Under the pieces are notes generated by a model. It saw only the letters and a list, made by a program, of their open reading frames with translations. It was not told where the DNA came from and searched no databases. A DNA stretch of 13,664 nt from Pavlovales sp. CCMP2436 (Eukaryota > Haptophyta > Pavlovophyceae > Pavlovales): contig MU631404.1 in NCBI GenBank assembly GCA_026770615.1, positions 186,875 through 200,538 of the forward strand. Direction: 5' to 3'. Positions 6,121 through 13,664 of this stretch are shown in pieces. Every line of letters starts with the position of its first letter. Within the stretch, counting starts at the first letter, position 1. The translations under genes and the position numbers were made by a program.

Positions 6121-7532
6121 AACAACTCGCTAGTGACGGCCAAGGTCGACAACTTCTACGTGTCCCCCGACGTCAAGCGGCTCATCTTCAACGAGTCCGA
6201 CCTCTGCAAGCAATGGGACGCCGATCTCGTGAGCCTCTCCAAGTAGACCAAGTTCTCCATCAACGGCTTTGACCTTGATCTCCAGCAGGGCCGCTACCTC
6301 ATCACCCCGCAAGGGATCGCAGAGCTCAAGGACATGTGCATCATCATGGCCGTCTTCACAGCTACCTCAAATGCGCTCGTGGCATCCGTCGACACGGCTT
6401 CCTCTCCATCACCGGCCATCAACCAGACCGGCGACAAGGATATCGGCACCTCCAAGGACACGCTCGTCGGCCATGCCGACTCCGAGACCTGCTCGGACTG
6501 TTCACCCGCCGCAGCCGCCCGTCAACTTCCTCTCGACGACAGTTCTCCCTCGACCATCGACAAGCGCATCCTCCACGCCCGTTTAGGACACGCTTTGACC
6601 CGTACACTCAACGCGACCATCTCGGCCACGGACGGGCTACTCACCTCTCGACGCCTCAAGCAGATCTGTTCAGCTTGCGCAGAGGGTAAGGCGATCAAGC
6701 TGACCTTCAACGATGCCTGTCATCAAGCTGCACAGCCCTTCGACACCGTCAGCGTCGACATCATAGGCCCCATCAACTCCCTCGAGTCCTTCCGCTCGAA
6801 CGATCCATCGATGGGGTACTACTTCATGTTGTTCCTCGACCAGTTCTCCAACTACGCGTGGATCTACCAGCTCGAGACCAAGTCGCAGGCCCCCGACTTC
6901 CTCGACAAGTTTCTTGAAGACATCCAGACCTACACCGTCTCCCTCAGCTCCCTCGTTCGGCAATTTCGGCTTGACGGGGCCAAGGAGTTTAACTCGGCAC
7001 GCTGGAACGGCATCCTTCGCACCAACGGCATCGGCGGGTCCGAGATCACGCCGACAAGGACTCCCCAGCTCAACGCGCACGCAGAGCGCTACTTCGGCAC
7101 CATCGCCCGGGACGCGCGCGCACTACTCGCTCAAGCCGGGCTTCCCGACTCGTACGCCGACTCCTCCTTCCTCCACTCCGTGTACATTCGAAACCGGCTT
7201 GTCTCAGACTCGTCGGCCGGCGTGACGCCCTATCAGCACATCTTCTGCCGCCGCCCCAACCTGTCGCACATCCGCGACTGGGGCTCGGATGCCTGGGTCG
7301 TCGACACCCACTCGCATCTCTTCAAGCTCGACGCGCTCGCATCGTACGGCATCCTGATCGGCTACGGCGACTCGGGCCACATGATCAACGCGCCGGCCGG
7401 GGCACTCACTCGATACACCAACGTGGCCGTGATCAAGCTCCACCCTTCTGGCAAGGTCGTCCTCAACCGGCATGTGCGGATCGACGAGAGCTCCGTTATC
7501 AACGCATCGCAACGCGCCCACGACTTCCTCTT
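6121..7532 (+). pseudogene. Copia protease C-terminal half and integrase
   Basis: After the nested insert the polyprotein resumes with VDNFYVSPDVKRLIF, the copia block that follows the protease active site. A TAG at 6244-6246 interrupts it. The integrase zinc region has H at 6574 and 6589 and C at 6667 and 6676 (HX4H, CX2C). The catalytic triad is intact: D at 6757 (SVDIIG), D at 6973 (RLDGAKEF) and E at 7084 (AHAERYFG), spaced D-71-D-36-E. The copia-type C-terminal region follows (GSDAWVVD, YGILIGYGDSG). The enzyme inserts element cDNA into the host genome. The frame is lost at about 7521-7532, where reading must move to the frame beginning DDLPAPKGDSLPDAP. Confidence 0.9.
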
Positions 7533-8786
7533 GACGACCTACCTGCTCCCAAGGGCGACTCGTTGCCCGACGCCCCCGACCTGGAGTCCATTCCCCTCGG
7601 CAACACTGCGCCGCTCGCTCTGCCGACTTCGGGACCCTCGGCGTGCACGCTCCGCTCCGCCTACAATCAGAACATTCCGTACGTGTGCGCCCTACTTGCT
7701 CTCGTCGCCGAGTTCGACCAGCCGACGCTCAAACAAGCTGTTTCCGGTCCACACTCGGCCGAGTGGCTCGCCTCCATCCAGTTAGAGTACGCTTCCATCG
7801 ACTCAACCGGCACCTGGGTCGAGACCCCTCGGCGGCCCGGCATGAAAGTCCTCAAGACGGGCCTCGTTCTCAACCTCAAGCGCAAATTCGACGGCACCAT
7901 TGACAAGTACAAGACTCGGTGCATCGCCAAGGGCTACGCGCAGCGCTTTGGCCTCGACTACGACGAGACGTTCTCCTCCGTCCTTCGCTACGACTCGGCC
8001 AAGCTCATCATCGCACTCGCAGCCGCTCGCAGCGCACGCCTCTTCCACCTTGACTTCAAGACGGCGTACCTCAACGCGCCTCTCGACTATGACATCTACG
8101 TCGACCCTCCCTACTCGTACAAGATCAAAGGCAAGGGCGACATCGTTCTCAAAACTTCTCAAATCGCTCTACGGGCTCAAGCAGTCCGGCCGCAACTGGC
8201 GGCAGCTAATCGACAACTGGCTCATCGACTACGGCTTCACACAGTCGCGCCAGGACCCGTGCGTGTACACACTTCACCATGACGACGGCCACTTGTCGCT
8301 CTGTATCTACGTCGATGACGATGACTTCTTAATCGCCGACTTCTCGCTCAACTCCGACGTCTCTGACAACTTCCTCACCTCGATCACCATGGCCTTCAAG
8401 ACGACGCTCAGCGACGACATCGACTCCTTCCTGTCCATGAAGCTGACGCGCTCCAACCTCGGCATCAAGGTGACCATCTCGCGCGCCATCCTCGAGCTCT
8501 TAGAGCAGACCGGCATGCTGAACGCGCACCCCGTTGACACGCCGATGGCAGAAGGCCTGTACTCACCATTTCCTCGGACTCGGAGCTCATCGACCAAGAC
8601 GGCGCCACGGAGTACCGCTCAATCGTCGGTGCACTCATCCACGTCTCGCACTTCCGCCCGGATATCATGTACGCCATGGGCACGCTCACGCACTTTATGA
8701 GCCGCTCCGGCGAGCCGCACATGACCGCGGCCAAGCGCATCCTCCGCTACCTCGCTGGGACGCCCGACCTCGGCCTCAACTTCAAG
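7533..8786 (+). pseudogene. Copia reverse transcriptase
   Basis: The RT begins after a short linker (SLPDAPDLESIP) with the usual copia opening SAEWLASIQLEYASI and GTWVETP. Fingers and palm blocks follow: KTRCIAKGYAQR, DYDETFSSVLRYDS and HLDFKTAYLNAPL, whose first Asp is catalytic. SLYGLKQSGRNW and the active-site motif YVDD (from 8308) come next. It copies the element RNA to DNA, primed by a tRNA. Two frameshifts split it: an extra A in the A run at 8151-8154, and an indel near 8556-8566 just after DTPMAEGL. The thumb region (EYRSIVGALIHVSHFRPDI) lies after the second shift. All catalytic residues are retained, so the element was probably functional when it inserted. Confidence 0.9.
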
Positions 8787-9265
8787 GCCAACGTCGAGCT
8801 CAACTTCACCGCCTTCGTCGACGCTGACTACGCCAACCGCATCGACACGCGCAAGTCCGTCTCCGGCTTTATCACGCAGGTGGGAGGCGGCACCGTCTCA
8901 GCCCGGCGCGAGAAGCAGAGCGTCGTCACGCTCAGCTCGACTGAGGCTGAGTACGTCGCGGTCACCTCCGTCTCCAAGGAGGTCATCGCTATGCGCCAGC
9001 TCCTCGCCGACCTCGGCTTCCCGCAAACTACGGCCACGCCCGTCGGCGAGGACAACGTCTCGTGCATCAACTTGTCCAAGAACGACATCGTGCACCGCCG
9101 GACCAAGCACGTGGACATTAAATTCCACTGGATCCGCGACCTCGTCAAGAACGGCACCATCAAGCTGTTCTTTATCAGCGGTCTCGACAACGTCGCCGAC
9201 ATCATGACCAAGCCCTCGGCCCCAAGCTCTTCCTGCAGCACCGCCGCACGCTCCTCGGCATGTAG
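8787..9265 (+). pseudogene. Copia RNase H
   Basis: This is the C-terminal domain of the polyprotein. It degrades the RNA strand of the RNA-DNA hybrid. Catalytic acids are visible at 8820 (FVDADYAN), 8943 (SSTEAEY) and 9051 (GEDNVSCI). KSVSGFI, NDIVHRRTKHVDIKFHWIRD and NVADIMTKP are standard copia blocks. A one-base loss at about 9211-9217 throws out the last codons; reading the next frame gives the expected short tail ending at TAG 9263-9265. In the unshifted frame the ORF runs on through the 3' LTR, which is not meaningful. Confidence 0.9.
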
Positions 9266-9367
9266 ACGGCCGCCATTGGTTTCCCCCTTCATCGTGGGGG
9301 GGGTTTCACCGACTACAAGCTCAAGCTGTACCAGTTCCTTCAACCTGAACGTGACGACGTCCATATT

Positions 9368-9375
9368 GAGGAGGG
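9368..9375 (+). promoter_or_regulatory. Polypurine tract
   Basis: GAGGAGGG lies immediately before the TG of the 3' LTR, where a copia element places the purine primer for plus-strand DNA synthesis. The 100 bp between the pol stop and this tract hold only a G run and no coding signal. Confidence 0.8.
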
Positions 9376-9684
9376 TGTCGGGAGCCAAAGTGTTTCATAC
9401 ACTTTGGCTCTGTCCGGTTCGCCATCGGACTGCCCGGAATTTAATATCCCGGGCCCAGCTGCCGTCTCAAATCGTCTACGGCTGCTCTCGACGTCTCTTC
9501 AGCGCTCTTGTCGGGGTCTCTTACTTACTAAGAGACCGTGTGACACAGCTTCAGACCACATGCTCTGTGTCATATCGCCCTATGCTTCTTAACTGTTCCT
9601 GCTCTCTCCCTAGCCGCTTCACCGCGACTCGGACTCGATCCCTCCTAGCTCTCGCTGCAGACCTCGCACTCTCGCATCCTAACA
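9376..9684 (+). repeat. 3' long terminal repeat
   Basis: Same length (309 bp) as the 5' LTR with about 21 substitutions and no indel. Here the terminal hairpin is perfect: GAGCCAAAGTGT (9382-9393), loop TTCAT, then its exact complement to 9410. The 9-bp stem at 9515-9537 is also perfect. The copy ends CTAACA and is followed by GCTAT. Confidence 0.95.
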
Positions 9685-9906
9685 GCTATGGCGTCCCAAT
9701 CGGCTCGGAGGAGTACGTAAAGCTTGCCCTCGCTGGCAAGTGTGACGAGATTGCCAGCATCTCAAGCAAGCATATCGCAACGATCAGCTCGTCACACAAG
9801 CAACAGCTCTGGCTGCTAACGCTCTTCTCCACAGCACGTAAATTTTAGTACTTTGCCCGCCACTGCTACAGAAGAATTGCTCTGACGTATCCAGGTGGTG
9901 CGCTCC
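9685..9906 (+). pseudogene. Fragment resembling the downstream part of a non-LTR reverse transcriptase
   Basis: Directly after the LTR a frame encodes YGVPIGSEEYVK, then a helical stretch ending LLTLFSTARKF. Past a TAG (9846-9848) the same frame continues YFARHCYRRIALTYPGG. The G(V/A)P(I/L)G-x2-E/D-(Y/F)V block followed by a leucine-rich helix and an Arg/Phe-rich segment recalls the region after the palm in LINE-type reverse transcriptases of algae. The match is from memory and partial. If right, the copia element inserted into an older, dead retroelement; upstream flank 3060-3152 shows no clear matching piece. Confidence 0.35.
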
Positions 9907-10109
9907 CGTATCCAGGCCGATATTAGTCATATCGTATCCAAAACACCTTCCAAATCGTATCCGAGTGCACAATCGTATCCAGAGGCGCCTTTTGGACTAT
10001 CGTATCCAAAACACGCGCAGATCGTATCCGGGAGCTGAACCGTACTCAGCCGGTGCTCTAGCGTATCCAGCGCCTAATCGTACTCACTGCAGGCTTGAAA
10101 TTCGTATCC
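9886..10109 (+). repeat. Array of eleven CGTATCC-type heptamers
   Basis: Exact CGTATCC occurs at 9886, 9907, 9933, 9956, 9974, 10001, 10023, 10062 and 10103, and CGTACTC variants sit at 10041 and 10079. All face the same way, with starts 17-27 bp apart (mean about 22, near two helical turns). Flanks lean to AAT or TAT before and A or G after; spacers are otherwise unrelated. I saw no other copy in the window. Such one-orientation, loosely phased arrays are typical of multi-site protein binding, for example transposase-binding subterminal repeats of DNA transposons. The array lies 171 bp before a transposase-like zinc-finger ORF. Confidence 0.85.
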
Positions 10110-10143
10110 GCGCGCGGGCGCGGGGGCGAATTAAATCGCATAG

Positions 10144-10252
10144 CACAACATAAAACCTCCGGTGTCACAACATAAAACCGGATGTCTGAACTCACGGACT
10201 CACACAGAATCACGGACTCACAGACTCACGGACTTGGGCTACCGGACTCACA
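10144..10252 (+). repeat. Two further short direct-repeat families
   Basis: CACAACATAAAACC occurs twice, at 10144-10157 and 10166-10179, with a 22-bp period. CGGACTCACA then occurs at 10195, 10213 and 10243, with a partial copy (CGGACT) at 10229, giving steps of 14-18 bp. These continue the repeat-rich leader between the heptamer array and the zinc-finger ORF and may be its 5' UTR or subterminal transposon sequence. Confidence 0.75.
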
Positions 10253-10279
10253 CGGAATCACAACGCGACGTGCGTGGCG

Positions 10280-10786
10280 ATGTCCGACGACGACGACGAT
10301 GAGGTGTTCGGTGAGAACCCGTTCGCGGGCTACTCGCCGCACTCGCCGCAGCGTGATGAGCGTGATGATGAGCTGCTCTCCGACGCCGACGACGAGCCGC
10401 AGCGGGGAAAGGGGCGCACGCGCGCGCCGCGGGGGAAGAGCCGCGCCCCGGCGACAGAGCGCGGATGGCGCTACATGAGCACGCACATGAACGATACGGA
10501 GTTCACTCACGCACTCCACGCCGATGCCATCAAGCTCGACAGCCTCAAGAACAGCGATCCCTTCTGCCACAAGAGCGGTTGCAAGACGCCCAAGTCTGGG
10601 CTCACGTCGACGGAGTACAAGTGCGCGTTCTTTCACACGGCGAACTGTGGCGCGCTCTGGAAGAAGGTGGAGCTCACCTGCGCGCCTCAAAGGCGACATG
10701 GCGCGCTCGGGGAGCACCCCCTGCACGCACCATGCCCGCCCAAACCCAGCGGTACCAACTACGGGCGTGGCGCGGCAGGAATTTAA
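10280..10786 (+). CDS. WRKY/FLYWCH-like zinc-domain protein, probably a truncated MULE-like transposase N terminus
   Basis: The ATG at 10280 opens a 168-residue frame. An acidic start (MSDDDDDEVFGENPF) and a charged low-complexity linker with a basic patch (GKGRTRAPRGKSR) precede a compact domain from about residue 60 (GWRYMSTHMND). The domain contains FCHKSGCKTPK, then STEYKCAFFHTANCGALWKK, then VELT and later GEHPLHAP. A YxC, C and KKVE pattern followed by an H-x-H-like segment fits the WRKY-GCM1/FLYWCH zinc fold found at the N terminus of Mutator-like transposases. That fold binds DNA. The protein ends just after PPKPSG with an unrelated tail and a stop, so no DDE catalytic domain is present. 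It is probably a decayed or internally deleted transposon, and its upstream repeat array may be its binding site. A host regulatory zinc-finger gene is the alternative. Confidence 0.5.
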   Translation: MSDDDDDEVFGENPFAGYSPHSPQRDERDDELLSDADDEPQRGKGRTRAPRGKSRAPATERGWRYMSTHMNDTEFTHALHADAIKLDSLKNSDPFCHKSGCKTPKSGLTSTEYKCAFFHTANCGALWKKVELTCAPQRRHGALGEHPLHAPCPPKPSGTNYGRGAAGI

Positions 10787-11164
10787 GTCCCCGCGGCGTA
10801 GGCGGCTAGCTGGATTCTCAAGATTAGAAATACAACTCTCAAGACTTGGCTATTTTTTTCATTTATTTATTTACGTGAGCACTCAATTTTTATATTGAAT
10901 GGGTGCTTGTCAGCTAGCCAAATGTACCCTGGGGGCTGGGCGATTGGACCCTAGCTTTTCAGGCGGCGGGGACATTGGGATTGGGAAGGCCTCCATTTGT
11001 AGTGTGTCTCAATGTTCGAAAGTACGTTAGTAATAGTGGCCGGGGAGTCTATACTCTACATGACGCGCGTATCGGTATTAATCTCTGTTTTTAAGTTAGG
11101 TGTACATGGCGTCAACGATCGGCGAATTTTGCGATGACTTATCACCCGGCATCGCCAGGCTGCG
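10787..11164. other. Intergenic stretch between the zinc-finger ORF and the GOST gene
   Basis: The first 130 bp hold the inverted repeat and the dispersed hairpin copy described separately. The remainder (10920-11164) is moderately AT-rich, has no domain-bearing frame and presumably contains the 3' UTR of the GOST gene on the - strand. No AATAAA signal is seen on that strand near its stop. Confidence 0.5.
10804..10919. repeat. Inverted 9-mers enclosing dispersed hairpin copy B
   Basis: GGCTAGCTG (10804-10812) and its exact complement CAGCTAGCC (10911-10919) enclose an AT-rich core. The core includes 10866-10911, the second copy of the sequence at 2492-2539. In this copy GCACTCA pairs with TGGGTGC. 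The 116-bp unit could be a small MITE-like element or the right end of the decayed transposon; no target duplication was identified. Confidence 0.55.
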
Positions 11165-13433
11165 TCAATGCCGCTTGCCAGTGCCGACGTCGACGTCGTG
11201 AACATCCTCTTCGATCGCGAAAGCGTCGGGCAGGCTGTGGGCGGAAGGGGGCACGAAGGGAGGGCACGCACGGGTTGCAGCGCGTCAGCGAGGGAGCGAG
11301 GGAGCGAGGGAGCGAGGGCCCGCCACCCACGGGCAGGCACAGGGGAATCGAAAAGGGAAATCTGATAAGGACTGTACCCCCGGGATATGACTGTGGACAT
11401 CCCTCAGGCTGGCGGGGGCGCGAGCAGGCGCGCACGGGTCCTTGGCCGCGGCCTCCTCCCCCTCGCCCTCCTCGCCCTCGTCCTCTTGCCGCAGCTCCTG
11501 CGAGTAGGCGTACTGCAGGTTGTTCTTGCTCGGGCTCCACAAGAAGCAGATGGCCATCAGGATGACCGCGTAGAGCAGGTGCCAGAAGGCGTCGAAGACC
11601 CACAACGAGTCCCACCTGTCGTCGAGCGAGTCTGAGATGATCACCACCACTGCGGTCGCGGGGAGGGGCGCGGGAGGGGGGCGGGAGGTGCGTGAGGCGC
11701 GGGCGCCCGCGCGTGCCGGTTGCGGGCCCCACCCCGGGCAACAGGGCTAGGGCTAGAGCTCGCAAAGAGGTAAGGGTGCGCGCTGGGGGTTTGGGCGGTG
11801 TAGAGTGACGCTCAGACGCTGACACCTGGGGCCTCCTGGACGCAGAGACTGCACCCCAGGCGGTAGAAGGGGCATCATAACATAACATAACAATAAATGT
11901 AAGAGTAGGATTGAACAGTGAGTTTTGCTGCACCACTGGAAACTGGGAGACCGTTTACGGGGCTGCACGTTTTTTTAGATATTTACACACGCACTCTGCC
12001 ACGAGACCCACGCGGCGGACAGGACGATCGACGCGATGAGCACTCTGGAGAAGCGCCTGTAGAGGTCGAGCTTGGCCGTCTGCTTGCGCGAGGCGAGCTG
12101 CGAGAGCGTGCGGCTGAGCCCGGAGAAGATCCACCAGTAGAACACCGCGTCGAGCAGCGCGACGGGCAGGATGAAGAGCAGACGGAGCGGCACGGAGACC
12201 TCGGTGATGGGCGACAGGTTGGAGACGGTGTCGAGGATCATGGAGAAGAGCAAGTAGAGCAAGCCGAGCAACATCACCCGATTCGTCACCGCGCCGAGCG
12301 TCGGACGCACCACTCCGTAGCCGAGGGAGACGACTAGCACGAGCAGGCGCGAGACCGTCTTCTTCACCGTGCTCGCGAGTACCCCGATCACCACAGGCCA
12401 CAGCCCGCGTAGCCCGCTCGAGTTGAAATTGACGTAGTCCAGATACCACGTGGTGGTCTCCACCATGCCGAGCGCGATCACGCCCGAGATGCACGTCTGC
12501 ACGCGCAGCACCTGCTGCAGGTAGCGCACGCACAGGATGAACCACAGCACGCCGAGCGAGAGGTACACCAGCGACATGGCCCCGTAGAAGGGGAGGAAGT
12601 GGAAGAGCTCGCCGGGGAGGTAGCCGTACGGGTTGACCCAGCTCGTCGCGCCGTTCAGGAAAACAACTCCCGTGGATAGGTCGCAGCTCGAGAAGAGGAG
12701 GTAGTACACGCCCGACTTCTCCACTTCGAAGTCGGCCTGCAGCTGCGATGTGCTCTGGTTGACTCCGAATGTGAGGTCTCGCTGCCACAGCAGGCCGCCC
12801 GCCGCAGCAGAGCCCGAGGGCGACACGATGAGGTGCCCGACCTCTGCGCAGCCGGGTACGTTCTGCGTGCGCAGGCTATTTGTACAGCAGTAGGTTTTCT
12901 GCGCGAGTGCGGGCGCGGGGGCGGGAGGGAGGGCGTGGGGGCGGCCGGGCGAGCGGTGGTGAGGGAGACGGAGTCGGCACGGCCGCGACCCCTCAGGCCC
13001 GCGCTCTTACCTGGATCGTGCCCGGCTCCTGGTAGCCAACGAGATCCATGTTCTCCGAGTGGAAGATTAGAACCTGTATCAGACCCGAGGAGCGCGCGCT
13101 CAGCCGCGAGAATGTGACGTCCACTTTTACCAAGGAATCGCCATTCCCCGGCGGGCCAGACGATGGGCTGTCTTCGGGCGCATACATGCCCACGCGCCGG
13201 TACTGAATCACGTCCGGTTCGAGCTGCGCAGCCGCCGGGCGCCAGGAGGTAGCCGGGGGGAGGTTGGCGCGCGGGGGTGAGTCGGCGGCAGCGAGGGGGG
13301 CTGGCGCACGGAGCGACTCAGGGAGGGGGGGGGGCAGCGCGTGTACCGGCTGCCTTGTGTAGCGGTAGATGTTCGCGTCCGCGAGCAGGAGCCAGCAGCA
13401 GGCGAGGACTAGCCTCGCTAAGCGCGTGGCCAT
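11165..13433 (-). CDS. GOST-family seven-transmembrane protein (TMEM87/PTM1/GPR107-like), four exons
   Basis: Exons in transcript order are 13433-13011, 12841-11995, 11649-11436 and 11234-11165, giving 517 residues. Introns of 169, 345 and 201 bp start GTAAGA, GTGCGT and GTGCGC and end AG; all phases fit. MATRLARLVLACCWLLLADA is a signal peptide, which favours the ATG at 13433 over one at 13481. A luminal domain follows (about residues 20-225), ending in WVNPYGYLPGELFHFLPFYG, the hallmark entry to TM1. Seven hydrophobic segments then follow, with QVLRVQTCISGVIALGMVET around TM2 and WDSLWVFDAFWHLLYAVILM at TM7; intron 2 splits TM6. The cytosolic tail has AYSQEL and a strongly acidic end (FAIEEDVHDVDV). 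Family members sit in Golgi and endosomal membranes and act in trafficking. The joint at intron 1 has two nearby AGs (12842 and 12844 on the + strand); the first-listed keeps frame. The last exon rests on phase, donor match and acidity only. Confidence 0.85.
11287..11318. repeat. Four perfect copies of an 8-bp unit in intron 3
   Basis: AGCGAGGG is repeated four times without change inside intron 3 of the GOST gene. It is a minisatellite-like slippage tract and should be length-variable between strains. Confidence 0.9.
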
Positions 13434-13664
13434 GCCCCGCCGAGCGGACACAGACCGCTGCCTGCCGCCCTGCCTGGGCAAACGGGTGCGGCGCTGGCAT
13501 CGGCGTCCGGCGCACCGATTTTTAAAAGTGAAAATGGCGATACATATTTGCTTGCATATATATATATATTAATGTGGGGGGGTTCGGGCTGGCGGTACGT
13601 TTCAAGTTCAAGTCAGGCTGATCTTAGCGCTCCGACGCAGGCTCCTACGCGCTACGCCGAAGTG
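13434..13664 (-). promoter_or_regulatory. Presumed promoter region of the GOST gene
   Basis: Upstream of the start codon lies TTTTAAAAA (13519-13527, read on the - strand), about 90 bp before the ATG. Further up is an (AT)7 tract (13556-13569). These are the only AT-rich patches in a GC-rich flank, so one of them could serve as a TATA-type element. There is no direct evidence, and the last 90 bp of the window show nothing else. Confidence 0.35.

Larger units (their letters stand above)
3153..9684 (+). mobile_element. Ty1/copia LTR retrotransposon, full-length but inactivated
   Basis: The order LTR, primer-binding site, gag, protease, integrase, reverse transcriptase, RNase H, polypurine tract, LTR is complete. 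Integrase preceding reverse transcriptase places it in the copia (Pseudoviridae-type) lineage rather than Ty3/gypsy. The LTRs are each 309 bp, begin TG and end CA, and differ at about 21 positions (about 93% identity), so the insertion is old. Coding is broken by TAG codons at 3557 and 6244, by frameshifts near 7525, 8151, 8560 and 9214, and by a 1.24-kb nested insertion after 4876. The 5-bp flanks are ATTAT on the left and GCTAT on the right, so no clean target duplication remains. Without the nested insert the element would be about 5.3 kb, a usual copia length. Confidence 0.95.

Noticed and set aside
8151..8154. Programmed ribosomal frameshift in pol
   Set aside because: The A run is in the middle of the reverse transcriptase core, where copia elements have no programmed shift, and three other shifts occur at unrelated sites. 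Random indels in a dead copy explain all four.
9886..10109. CRISPR array
   Set aside because: The repeat is only 7 bp, spacing is irregular (17-27 bp) and the setting is eukaryotic; no CRISPR-type repeat or cas gene is present.
11142..11936. 264-codon - strand frame over the GOST gene 3' half
   Set aside because: It is a different frame from the GOST exons and crosses introns 2 and 3; only the spliced frames carry the family motifs.

Overview
The window looks like nuclear DNA of a GC-rich single-celled eukaryote, most likely a microalga. The two host genes are eukaryote-specific and are split by short GT-AG introns, four of whose five donors begin GTGCG instead of GTAAG. Third codon positions are strongly G/C, and a Ty1/copia LTR retrotransposon with degraded neighbours occupies about half the window. 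A haptophyte or similar lineage would fit, but nothing seen fixes the taxon.

Layout. Positions 1-70 are pure G, perhaps a contig edge. On the + strand, 668-2296 is a three-exon gene for a CDT2/DTL-type WD40 protein, the substrate receptor of the CRL4-Cdt2 ubiquitin ligase. It is followed by an AT-rich stretch (2297-3152) with a perfect 26-bp duplication, a dispersed hairpin sequence and an array of GCATAAATA motifs. A full-length but dead copia element fills 3153-9684: two 309-bp LTRs, a tRNA primer-binding site, gag-protease, integrase, reverse transcriptase, RNase H and a polypurine tract. It carries two in-frame stops and four frameshifts, and a second insertion (4877-6112) lies in its protease, flanked by an 8-bp duplication. 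That insert holds a broken chromodomain gene on the opposite strand and a large fold-back repeat.

Downstream (9685-10920) is a fragment resembling a non-LTR reverse transcriptase. It runs into a striking array of eleven CGTATCC-type heptamers spaced 17-27 bp, then two more short-repeat families, then an ORF with a WRKY/FLYWCH-like zinc-binding domain of the kind found at the N terminus of MULE-like transposases. I read this as the 5' end of a decayed DNA transposon. The - strand from 13433 to 11165 encodes a complete four-exon GOST-family (TMEM87/PTM1/GPR107-like) seven-transmembrane protein with signal peptide.

The two host genes do not share a pathway: one acts in chromatin-coupled replication control, the other in the Golgi/endosomal membrane system. 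The repeat-rich DNA between them is a nest of mobile elements, and the heptamer array with its adjoining zinc-finger ORF is the least conventional part.
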